Source: Rubritepida sp. (GTDB lineage: Bacteria; Pseudomonadota; Alphaproteobacteria; Acetobacterales; Acetobacteraceae). Taken from it: DNA of 14,749 bases. The position numbers and the translations under genes are program-made. The DNA lies in NCBI GenBank assembly GCA_028291485.1, contig JAQGHZ010000738.1, positions 1-14,749 of the forward strand, written 5' to 3'. This document shows, one piece after another, positions 1 through 5,585 of the stretch (position 1 is its first letter; every line of letters begins with the position of its first letter). Under the pieces are notes generated by a model, which was not told the DNA's origin, searched no databases, and saw nothing but the letters and a program-made list of their open reading frames with translations.

Positions 1-182
1 CGGTCCGCCGCATCCTGGAGACGGTGTCCGCGCCGGTGATCTTCGTCACCGCCTATCCGGAGCAGCTGCTGACCGCCGAGGGCGTCGAGCCTGCCTTCGT
101 CATGCGCAAGCCCTTCGACCCGGTGACACTGGCCATCTTCACCTACCAGGCAATCACCGCGGGCCGCGTGCCGCTTCATTGA
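1..182 (+). CDS. phyR: PhyR-like general stress response regulator, C-terminal 59 residues (5' truncated by window edge)
   Basis: The frame starting at base 3 is open to a TGA at 180-182. The fragment holds the end of a receiver domain: the beta-4 stretch PVIFVTAYPE with its conserved Thr (fragment residue 16), then LLTAEGVEPAF, and beta-5 RKPF with the conserved Lys (residue 36). The spacing and the PE(Q/R)LLT...EPAF wording are typical of PhyR, which joins an N-terminal sigma-like domain to a C-terminal receiver; on phosphorylation it sequesters the anti-sigma factor NepR and so frees EcfG. The sigma-like half lies outside the window, so an ordinary receiver protein is not fully excluded. 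The identity is strengthened by the EcfG-type promoter 45 bp downstream and by stress genes throughout the window. Confidence 0.75.
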   Translation, partial: VRRILETVSAPVIFVTAYPEQLLTAEGVEPAFVMRKPFDPVTLAIFTYQAITAGRVPLH

Positions 183-188
183 CGACGT

Positions 189-209
189 GACGGTGGGCAT
201 TTGACCGTC
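189..209 (+). terminator. Weak hairpin just after the phyR-like stop
   Basis: A 6-bp perfect stem (189-194 with 204-209) with a 9-nt loop begins 6 nt after the stop codon. There is no T-run after it, so it could only be a weak or Rho-assisted end of transcription. Confidence 0.25.
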
Positions 210-226
210 GGCATTGATGGCGCGCT

Positions 227-252
227 GCAACTCCCGCCCCTCATGAAGCGTT
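227..252 (+). promoter_or_regulatory. Putative EcfG-type promoter for csbD (GCAAC-N17-CGTT)
   Basis: GCAAC at 227-231 and CGTT at 249-252 are separated by 17 bp, the layout of the EcfG (ECF15) promoter GGAAC-N16/17-CGTT with one change in the -35 element. The -10 ends 45 nt before the csbD start, leaving room for a short leader and the Shine-Dalgarno. The same motif recurs before other units in the window. Confidence 0.7.
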
Positions 253-297
253 GATCCGCCAGACCGCGAAACGCGCGGATTTGAAGGAGAAACGCTA

Positions 298-495
298 ATG
301 AACTGGGACACGATCAAGGGAAACTGGAAGCAGATGACCGGCTCCGTGAAGGAGCAGTGGGGCAAGCTCACCGACGACGACATGACCGTCATCGAAGGGC
401 GCCGCGATCAGCTCGTAGGCCAGATTCAGGAGCGCTACGGCATCGCCAAGGATGAGGCCGAGGCGCAGGTGAAGGACTGGGAGCGCCGCTACTAA
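298..495 (+). CDS. csbD: CsbD family general stress protein (65 aa)
   Basis: A small, highly charged soluble protein matching the CsbD/YjbJ family over its full length: it opens MNWDTIKGNWKQMTGSVKEQWG, continues with the LTDDDMTVIEGRRDQLVGQIQERYG core, and ends KDWERRY. The family is strongly induced by general stress sigma factors in many bacteria but has no established biochemical activity. The start is supported by AAGGAG 8 nt upstream of the ATG. A GCAAC-N17-CGTT promoter lies 45 nt upstream. It is the first gene of a likely stress operon with the DUF1328 gene; a strong hairpin between them may reduce downstream expression. Family assignment is firm, function is not. Confidence 0.93.
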   Translation: MNWDTIKGNWKQMTGSVKEQWGKLTDDDMTVIEGRRDQLVGQIQERYGIAKDEAEAQVKDWERRY

Positions 496-525
496 GGCCC
501 CAGACCCGCTTCGCGACGGCTGAGG

Positions 526-556
526 GCGCCGCCGGCTCCAGATGGGCCGGCGGCGC
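526..556 (+). repeat. Perfect 11-bp GC-rich inverted repeat between csbD and the DUF1328 gene
   Basis: Arms 526-536 and 546-556 are exact reverse complements around a 9-nt loop. No T-tract follows, so it is not a classical intrinsic terminator; it could stabilise the csbD 3' end or act as a partial processing or attenuation site, which would make csbD mRNA more abundant than the distal genes. Role is inferred. Confidence 0.45.
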
Positions 557-595
557 TGTCGCCTCGGCTTCGCTCCACTCCCGAAAGGAAGTGCC

Positions 596-760
596 ATGCT
601 CACCTGGACCATCATCTTCCTCGTGGTCGCCCTGATCGCGGGCGTCTTCGGGTTCGGCGGCATCGCCTCGACCGCCACGGGCATCGCCCGCGTTCTGTTC
701 TTCATTTTCCTGGTGCTCTTCGCGGTTTCGCTGTTGACCGGCCAGGGCTTCAGTCTCTGA
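596..760 (+). CDS. DUF1328 (YtjA/UPF0391) small membrane protein, 54 aa
   Basis: The protein is almost entirely two hydrophobic helices: MLTWTIIFLVVALIAGVFGF, a short GGIASTATGIAR turn, then a second helix rich in Phe/Leu (LFFIFLVLFAVSLL). This is the full-length pattern of DUF1328, a family of 50-60 aa inner-membrane proteins of unknown activity that often sits with csbD and other stress genes. The ATG at 596 is chosen over the in-frame ATG at 542 because it gives the family's normal length and has AAAGGAAG 5-6 nt upstream, whereas the longer form would translate the hairpin region. Only 1 nt separates its stop from the next gene, suggesting coupled translation. Confidence 0.88.
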   Translation: MLTWTIIFLVVALIAGVFGFGGIASTATGIARVLFFIFLVLFAVSLLTGQGFSL

Positions 761-761
761 C

Positions 762-1409
762 ATGATCCGGCGGCGCCACATGCTGGCGGGGGCCGCCCTT
801 GCCTGGGCGTCCACCGCCACCCTGGTCGCCCGGGCCCGCGATCCGCGCGGTCTGTGGTTCGACCCGACGCAGCTCCCCTCCTATTCCGGACGGCTGGAGC
901 GCTGGATTTCCAACCCCGCCGGCGAGGTGGATCGCGGCCTGTTCCGCGAAGGCACGCAATTCGTCTTTCCGCCCGCCGAGGCCGACGCCCTGATGGGCGC
1001 CATCGAGCGCGGCGGTTCGATCGCCGTCTGGGGCATCCGCGCGCGGACCGCGCCGGTCGTCACCATGCTCGCCTGGGCTAAGGCCGATTCCGATCCGGCG
1101 AGTTTCGTCGAACGGCCCGCCTGGTTCGCCAGCTCGCGCCCCGGCGAGCAGCGGCTGATGCTGGCGGGCCGCATCGAGGCGCCGCTGCTGACGCCGCAGG
1201 GCGAGAATATGGGCGTCATCCTCGCCGAGGGCGGATCGATCCGGCTCGGCGTCGACCAGCACAAGGCGCTCGCCGCCAAGCTGGGCGTGGGCGATACCGT
1301 CGCGGCCGAGGGCCTCGGCACGCGGCGTGGCGACCTCGCCGCCATCGACGCCCAGCGTCTGGGCAAAGACCAAAATTCCCTGGAAGGGCTTCCCGAGCCA
1401 CGCCGATGA
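762..1409 (+). CDS. Exported protein with two OB-like repeats (215 aa), probable Tat substrate
   Basis: The N-terminus has RRRHML followed by an Ala/Leu-rich segment and AR-A near residue 25, a signal peptide of possible Tat type. The mature part seems to hold two copies of a small beta-barrel-like unit. The first (about residues 41-97) starts YSGRLERW, contains NPAGEVDRGLFREGTQFVFPP and ends SIAVWGIRAR; the second (about 130-200) starts LAGRIEAPLLTPQGEN, then a VILAEGGSIRL strand, and ends GDTVAAEGLG. This resembles alphaproteobacterial hypothetical proteins with a G-x-V...NP.GEVDG..L.DGT.V.FPP pattern. No catalytic residues are evident. It starts 1 nt after the DUF1328 stop and its TGA overlaps the next start (ATGA), so the genes are likely one operon. 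Function unknown. Confidence 0.75.
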   Translation: MIRRRHMLAGAALAWASTATLVARARDPRGLWFDPTQLPSYSGRLERWISNPAGEVDRGLFREGTQFVFPPAEADALMGAIERGGSIAVWGIRARTAPVVTMLAWAKADSDPASFVERPAWFASSRPGEQRLMLAGRIEAPLLTPQGENMGVILAEGGSIRLGVDQHKALAAKLGVGDTVAAEGLGTRRGDLAAIDAQRLGKDQNSLEGLPEPRR

Positions 1410-3274
1410 TGAAAACGACGGATGACGACGCCCGCCTCCTCAATGAACAGCAGGCGGAGCATTCCGTCCGCGCCTTCGGCCAGCTCACCCGGGTCTGGCT
1501 CCGTGCGCCCGACCGCGGCAATGCCCGCTGGCTGCTCTTCTTCCTGCTCGCGCTCACCGTCGCGCAGGTGGCGATCCAGATTCGCCTGAACCTCTGGAAC
1601 CGCGACTTCTTCAACGCGCTCGAAAACCGCGACTTCGCGGCCTTCCGCACGCAGATCCTGGTCTTCCTGGGCTTCGCCGCGCTTTCGATGGGTGTGGCGG
1701 TCTACCAGCTCTACGTGAAGCAGCTCGCGCAGCTGCGCTGGCGCGAATGGCTCACGCAGCACCTCACCGAGGCCTGGCTGCGCGACGGGCGGCACTACCA
1801 GCTCGAGATGGCCGGCAGTACCGACAATCCCGACCAGCGCATTTCCGAGGACGTGCGCATCTCGACCGACCTCGCGCTCGACTTCGGCGTCGGCATCATC
1901 AACTCGCTGATGATGCTGACGGCCTTCATCGGCATCCTCTGGACGGTCTCCGGACCGCTGCACCTGGCCTTCTCCGGGCATGAGGTGGAGATCCCCGGCT
2001 ACATGGTCTGGGCCGCGCTGCTCTACGCGCTGCTCGGCACTTTTCTCACCTGGATGGTCGGCCGGCCAATGGTGCGGCTGAACGTCGAGCGCACGACCGC
2101 CGAGGCGGATTTCCGCTTCGGCCTCAACCGCGCCCGCGAGAGCGGCGAGGGCATCGCGCTGATCCGCGGCGAGGCCGACGAGCGGCGCGGCCTCATCGGG
2201 CTGTTCGAGGAGGTGAAGAGCTCCTGGCGCGGGCTGATGCGCAGCCAGCGCAACCTGATGTGGCTGACCAGCGCCTACGGCACGCTCGCCATGATTTTCC
2301 CGACCATCGTGGCCTCGCCCGCCTATTTCGCCGGCGCCATCACGCTGGGCGGCCTCATGCAGATCGGCGCGGCTTTCGGCCAGGTGCAGGGCGCGCTCAA
2401 CTGGTTCGTGGATAATTTTGGGCTCATCGCGCAGTGGCGCAGCGCGGTCCAGCGCGTCGTCACCTTCCGCGACGTGATCGAGGAGCTGGACACGCTCATC
2501 GACGATCCGAGCCAGCCCACCATCGAGGTGCATGAGACCGACGAGGACAAGCTCGTGCTGAACAACCTTGAGGTCGCCTTCTCGAACGGCACCACGGTGA
2601 TCGCCAATGCCTCGGCCGAGATCCTGGCCGGCGAGCGCGTGCTGATCAAAGGCGAATCCGGCTCCGGAAAATCCACGCTGTTCCGCGCGATCGGCGGGCT
2701 CTGGCCCTGGGGCGCGGGCGAGATCCGCACGCCCCCGCGCGAGAGCATGATGTTCATGCCGCAGCGGCCCTATCTGCCGCTCGGCACGCTGCGCACGGCC
2801 ATCGCCTATCCCGCCGGGCCGGACGCCTTCCAGGCGGAGGAGGTTGCGGAAGCCCTGCGGAAGGTGGGGCTGGAGCAGTTCGTGGAGCAGCTCGAGAACG
2901 AGGATCGCTGGGACCGCGTGCTCAGCCTCGGCGAGCAGCAGCGCCTCGCCTTCGCCCGGCTGCTGCTGCAGAAGCCGCGCTGGATCTTCATGGACGAGGC
3001 GACCGCCGCGCTCGACGAGGCGAACCAGGACGCGATGATGCAGCTGGTGCTCGACGAGCTGCCGGAGGCGGGGCTGATCTCCATCGGCCACCGTCCGGGC
3101 CTCGCCGCCTTCCACACGCGCTCGCTGGACCTGCTGCGGGCCGAGGGCGGGGCCAGACTGTCGCGGCCGGAGCGGCGCCCGACGAAGCGCGAATGGCCGC
3201 GCGTGATGGCCCGCGCGGCGAAGGAGGCGCGGGCGGAGAGGCGCGCCCTCAAGCGGGCGCAGTTCGTGCACTGA
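1406..3274 (+). CDS. SbmA/BacA/YddA-type ABC transporter, permease fused to ATPase (622 aa)
   Basis: A half-transporter with the membrane domain first. Hydrophobic helices are visible near residues 43-62, 85-103, 163-182, 198-215 and 290-325; the wording IQIRLNLWNRDFFNALENRD and the later WLT..L...WL.D..HYQLEM...DNPDQRI match the ABC_membrane_2/SbmA-BacA family. The nucleotide-binding domain has Walker A GESGSGKST (416-424), signature LSLGEQQR (506-513), Walker B WIFMDEATAALDE (D530, E531) and the H-loop His562. All ATPase motifs are intact. The C-terminus has a strongly basic tail after about residue 585. E. coli YddA is of this type; relatives include BacA of rhizobia and Rv1819c, importers of peptides and hydrophilic compounds, but the substrate here is unknown. 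The start overlaps the upstream stop by ATGA. Confidence 0.9.
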   Translation: MMKTTDDDARLLNEQQAEHSVRAFGQLTRVWLRAPDRGNARWLLFFLLALTVAQVAIQIRLNLWNRDFFNALENRDFAAFRTQILVFLGFAALSMGVAVYQLYVKQLAQLRWREWLTQHLTEAWLRDGRHYQLEMAGSTDNPDQRISEDVRISTDLALDFGVGIINSLMMLTAFIGILWTVSGPLHLAFSGHEVEIPGYMVWAALLYALLGTFLTWMVGRPMVRLNVERTTAEADFRFGLNRARESGEGIALIRGEADERRGLIGLFEEVKSSWRGLMRSQRNLMWLTSAYGTLAMIFPTIVASPAYFAGAITLGGLMQIGAAFGQVQGALNWFVDNFGLIAQWRSAVQRVVTFRDVIEELDTLIDDPSQPTIEVHETDEDKLVLNNLEVAFSNGTTVIANASAEILAGERVLIKGESGSGKSTLFRAIGGLWPWGAGEIRTPPRESMMFMPQRPYLPLGTLRTAIAYPAGPDAFQAEEVAEALRKVGLEQFVEQLENEDRWDRVLSLGEQQRLAFARLLLQKPRWIFMDEATAALDEANQDAMMQLVLDELPEAGLISIGHRPGLAAFHTRSLDLLRAEGGARLSRPERRPTKREWPRVMARAAKEARAERRALKRAQFVH

Positions 3275-3277
3275 ACG

Positions 3278-4042
3278 TCAGGCCGGGAGCAGCTCCCGGC
3301 CGTGCCAGCCGTCGGCCAGCAATTCGCGGCTTTCCACCCGGATGGCGCCGTGCCCCACCGTGACGAGGTTCCACCCGTTCGGCGCGCCGAAGCCGCGCGG
3401 CGAGAAGGCGCTGGCAGCGATGACCTGCAGCGGCCCGCCGGCATCGAGCCGCATCATCTCCGGCTGGTGCAGATGGCCGCAGAGCACGGCCTTCACCCCG
3501 TGGGCGCGCAGCAGCTCGATGGTCGCGCCGGCTTCGCGCGGCGCGCGGCGCGAGATGGCCCAGGCCCCGTGGCGCAGCGGGTGGTGGCACACCACCACCA
3601 CGTCCAGGCCCTTCGCCGCCTCCAGCTGCGCGGCGAGCCGGGCGCGCCGCTCCGGCCTGATGCCGCCGGCTGACCAGTCGAGATGCCATTGCGCGCGGCT
3701 CACCGTGTCGAGGCCGATCAGCCGGGTGCCGTCCAGCGTCAGCTCCTCGGCCGAATCCTCCGGCCGCGCACGCTGCCAGCGCCGCTTGGGGTGCATGAAG
3801 CGTCCGACGAGGTTGCCCTGGGGGATGTCGTGATTGCCCGGCATCACCAGCCGCGGCGCGCCCAGCATCTCCAGAAAGGCGAAGGCGCGAGCGAATTCGT
3901 CGCGCGAGGCGCGGCGGGTGAGGTCGCCGCTGACGGCCACCGCATCCGGCTGCGCCATGATGACGTCGGCCGCGAGGCTCTCCACCAGGTCCTGCGGCGC
4001 CTCGCCGAAATGCAGGTCGGAGAGATGGGCGATGCGCGGCAT
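3278..4042 (-). CDS. Calcineurin-like metallophosphoesterase (254 aa)
   Basis: All metal-binding motifs of the class III cyclic-nucleotide-phosphodiesterase-like calcineurin fold are present in order: DLH (D9, H11), GDLTR (G39, D40), GNHD (N70, H71, D72), CHHP (H153, H154) and CGHLH (H190, H192). Length fits the family. There is no signal peptide, so it is probably cytosolic. The start is fixed by the TGATG junction with the upstream lipid-kinase gene (stop 4044-4042, ATG 4042-4040), implying translational coupling. The substrate is not predictable from sequence; the pairing with a DAGK-like kinase suggests lipid or phospholipid-headgroup chemistry, which is inference. The gene ends 3 bp from the convergent ABC transporter stop. 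Confidence 0.9.
   Translation of the reverse strand: MPRIAHLSDLHFGEAPQDLVESLAADVIMAQPDAVAVSGDLTRRASRDEFARAFAFLEMLGAPRLVMPGNHDIPQGNLVGRFMHPKRRWQRARPEDSAEELTLDGTRLIGLDTVSRAQWHLDWSAGGIRPERRARLAAQLEAAKGLDVVVVCHHPLRHGAWAISRRAPREAGATIELLRAHGVKAVLCGHLHQPEMMRLDAGGPLQVIAASAFSPRGFGAPNGWNLVTVGHGAIRVESRELLADGWHGRELLPA
3281..3301. terminator. Hairpin at the convergent junction of the ABC transporter and phosphoesterase genes
   Basis: An 8-bp perfect GC-rich stem (3281-3288 with 3294-3301) with a 5-nt loop lies inside the last codons of the phosphoesterase gene and 6 nt beyond the transporter stop. It could serve the plus strand as an end of transcription, but no T-tract follows on either strand. Confidence 0.3.
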
Positions 4043-4893
4043 CAGGCGAGTCCCGGCGGGGCGAGGAGGCGCAGCGCGCCGCGATGCAGGCGAAAGCGCA
4101 CCGGCGACGTCGAGATGCGCATCTCGCCGTCGAGGCTGAGGCGCAGCCAGGGCACACGGCCGTGCACGGCGAGGCGGTCGCCCTCGCGCGCGGCGACGTC
4201 GGGGTCCTCGGACAGGCGGCCGCGGAACCAGCGCCAGGCCTGACGGATCCGGCCACGCAGGCCCTGCGGGCGGGTCAGTGCGAGCGTGAGGCCGCCCGGG
4301 CTCGCCGGCTCCGGCATCGTGACGACCGCAGCGTGGCCGCGCGCGTGGTGGCCCGGACCAAGGCGGATTGCGAGAGCGCGCGAGCTCGGCCGGAACAGCT
4401 CGCGCAGTACGGCGCGGGCCAGCGGCAGCCAGCCGCGCGTGCCGCCGCCGCGCTGCATCTCGCGGAAGCGCATGAGCCGCGTCGGCGCGCCGACGATGCT
4501 CTGATAGAGGAAGATCTGGCCATTGGCCGTCGCGACGTCGAGCGCGACCGAAGGGCCGGGACGATAGTCCCGCGCTGCGCGCACCGGGTCGTCGGAGAGA
4601 CCAAAGCGGGTGCAGACCCGATTCATGGTGCCGCCCGGCAGCGGCGCGAAGACGCGGTCCGTGCCTATCAGCCGTTCGGCGCCGTCGCGCAACGTGCCGT
4701 CGCCGCCGGCGACGAAAACGATCTCGGCCGGGCTGTCCGCGACAGCTGCCCATTGTTCATCCAGCTGCGCATTGTCGGGCACGGCGACGATCTCGAAGCC
4801 GGCCTCGCGCAAGGCCGCCTCCAGCGCCGCGCGCGGCGCCACGAGGCCGGAGAGCGAGCCGGCCCGGTCGTTGACGACGAGAGCAGCCTTCAT
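4042..4893 (-). CDS. Diacylglycerol kinase-like lipid kinase (283 aa)
   Basis: The DAGK catalytic domain (YegS/DgkB/LCB5 superfamily) is recognisable: the N-terminal strand MKAALVVNDRAGS, the nucleotide-binding FVAGGDGTLRDG (GGDGT at residues 63-67), and PLPGGTMNRVCTRFGL, the LPGGTxN variant of the usual G-T-x-N loop. The C-terminal half is the beta-rich second domain. Such enzymes transfer the ATP gamma-phosphate to diacylglycerol, ceramide-like or related lipids at the inner face of the membrane; the true substrate is unknown. ATG 4893 is the only suitable start; the best SD-like GGAGG is rather far (16 nt). The gene is coupled to the phosphoesterase by TGATG. It lies 28 nt below the lipoprotein's terminator, leaving little space for its own promoter. 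Confidence 0.88.
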   Translation of the reverse strand: MKAALVVNDRAGSLSGLVAPRAALEAALREAGFEIVAVPDNAQLDEQWAAVADSPAEIVFVAGGDGTLRDGAERLIGTDRVFAPLPGGTMNRVCTRFGLSDDPVRAARDYRPGPSVALDVATANGQIFLYQSIVGAPTRLMRFREMQRGGGTRGWLPLARAVLRELFRPSSRALAIRLGPGHHARGHAAVVTMPEPASPGGLTLALTRPQGLRGRIRQAWRWFRGRLSEDPDVAAREGDRLAVHGRVPWLRLSLDGEMRISTSPVRFRLHRGALRLLAPPGLA

Positions 4894-4920
4894 GGTCCGG
4901 CCACGGGCGCCTCCACACGC

Positions 4921-4958
4921 AGAAAAGGCGCGACCGCTTCCGGGGAAGCGGTCGCGCC
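4921..4958 (-). terminator. Strong intrinsic terminator of the lipoprotein gene
   Basis: Arms 4927-4941 and 4944-4958 are perfect 15-nt reverse complements, so the hairpin has about 14 bp with a 4-nt loop. On the minus strand it is followed directly by TTTT then CT (4926-4921). It lies 38 nt past the lipoprotein stop. This is the clearest Rho-independent terminator in the window and separates the lipoprotein unit from the kinase-phosphoesterase pair. Confidence 0.85.
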
Positions 4959-4995
4959 CATCAGGATCACGCGCGATGTCACGCGCGACCGGGGA

Positions 4996-5322
4996 TCACC
5001 GGGTCGTCGTGCCGACCGCGCGGCCAACGGCCGTGCCGCGGGGGTTCGCCGGCGTGCCGTCGGACTGCGCGGGATAGGCGCCCGAGGTGTTCGTGCCAGC
5101 CGCGCGATCCAGCACGCGCTCCGTCGCCGTTCCGGGCGGGTTGCCGGGCATGCCGTCGGACTGGCGCGGGTAGGCGCCCGAGGTGTTCGTGCCGGCGGTG
5201 CGGTCCACGGCCCGCTCGGCAGCGGTTCCGGGCGGGTTGCCGGGGCGGCCGTCGCTCGGATCGGTGCAGGCGGCGACGCCGAGGAGCAGAAGGCCGGCGG
5301 GCAGGAGGCGGGCGATGTGCAT
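4996..5322 (-). CDS. Small repeat-containing lipoprotein (108 aa)
   Basis: The N-terminus MHIARLLPAGLLLLGVAAC is a type II signal peptide with lipobox VAAC; Cys19 would be lipidated and the protein anchored in the envelope. The mature part is polar and is made of about 2.7 tandem 32-residue units, each with SDG.P.NP(P/R)GTA, R(A/V).DR.AGTNTSGAYP. No known domain is recognised; the low-complexity Pro/Gly/Thr composition suggests an extended, disordered chain. AAGGA lies 8-10 nt upstream of the ATG. A GCAAC-N16-CGTT promoter is 54 nt upstream and a strong terminator follows, so this is a monocistronic unit probably under general stress control. Function unknown. Confidence 0.82.
   Translation of the reverse strand: MHIARLLPAGLLLLGVAACTDPSDGRPGNPPGTAAERAVDRTAGTNTSGAYPRQSDGMPGNPPGTATERVLDRAAGTNTSGAYPAQSDGTPANPRGTAVGRAVGTTTR
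4999..5256 (-). repeat. In-frame 96-bp tandem repeat inside the lipoprotein gene
   Basis: Reading on the minus strand, unit 1 spans 5256-5161, unit 2 5160-5065 and partial unit 3 5064-4999. Identity is high at DNA level: the 23-nt blocks 5171-5193 and 5075-5097 are identical. The period is a multiple of three, so unit gain or loss would keep the frame. Confidence 0.85.
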
Positions 5323-5375
5323 GGAATTTCCTTCCGAGGGATCAGGTTACGCCGCTATCCCGGCGCCGAATCCCC

Positions 5376-5400
5376 AACGTTCAAACTGCCGCAGGGTTGC
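5376..5400 (-). promoter_or_regulatory. Putative EcfG-type promoter for the lipoprotein (GCAAC-N16-CGTT)
   Basis: On the minus strand GCAAC is at 5400-5396 and CGTT at 5379-5376, spacing 16 bp. The -10 element ends 53 nt before the lipoprotein ATG. It is an exact copy of the motif found before other stress genes in the window. Confidence 0.7.
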
Positions 5401-5406
5401 AGTTTC

Positions 5407-5431
5407 GCAACCGATCGGAAGATTGCACGTG
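5407..5431 (+). promoter_or_regulatory. Possible divergent EcfG-type promoter for the 25-codon ORF (GCAAC-N16-CGTG)
   Basis: GCAAC at 5407-5411 and CGTG at 5428-5431 have the 16-bp spacing of the exact sites but one mismatch in the -10. The element faces the small ORF at 5468, 36 nt downstream, and would make 5376-5431 a divergent promoter region. Confidence 0.4.
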
Positions 5432-5467
5432 GTAAGGTTATTTGCCCCGAAGCCTAGGAGGGTTTCC

Positions 5468-5545
5468 GTGTGCGGCGTGCCGCTTTGGTTCCTGGGTAAT
5501 CCTGCCTCGATCGTTATTGCGCTGTATCTGTTCAGCGTGATCTGA
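5468..5545 (+). CDS. Candidate 25-aa hydrophobic small protein
   Basis: A GTG-started 25-codon frame, ending TGA at 5543-5545, has one of the best ribosome binding sites in the window: AGGAGG with a 6-nt spacer. The peptide begins with a short Cys-containing segment (CGVPLWFLG) and ends with a hydrophobic stretch (SIVIALYLFSVI), so it could be a single-span inner-membrane peptide. It has a candidate upstream promoter (5407-5431) and a hairpin with a T-rich tail starting 7 nt after the stop. No family is recognised. The transcription-unit layout is seen in sequence; translation is inferred. The alternative is a stress-induced small RNA of about 150 nt. Confidence 0.5.
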   Translation: MCGVPLWFLGNPASIVIALYLFSVI

Positions 5546-5552
5546 CGGACGC

Positions 5553-5585
5553 GGCTGCGCGACTTGCCCGCTCGGCCATTTTCTT
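5553..5585 (+). terminator. Intrinsic terminator after the 25-codon ORF
   Basis: Arms 5553-5561 and 5569-5577 form a 9-bp stem with one mismatch and one G-U pair around a 7-nt loop, followed by ATTTTCTT (5578-5585) on the plus strand. It overlaps the very end of the convergent YihY-family gene. On the minus strand no T-tract follows, so it reads as a plus-strand terminator. Confidence 0.6.

Noticed and set aside
881..3271. A very long open frame on the minus strand opposite the ABC transporter
   Set aside because: Its translation is Arg/Ala/His-rich with no domain, and it lies exactly antisense to a transporter with all ATPase motifs intact; a GC-rich shadow frame.
4916..4941. GGAAG-N17-CGTG on the minus strand, overlapping the terminator and facing the lipid-kinase gene
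   Set aside because: Two mismatches to the EcfG consensus, different from the local GCAAC form, and half of it is part of the terminator stem; too weak to call.
4967..4988. Direct repeat TCACGCGCGA, two copies 12 nt apart, after the lipoprotein stop
   Set aside because: Short and GC-rich, in an untranslated tail, with no partner element; likely chance.
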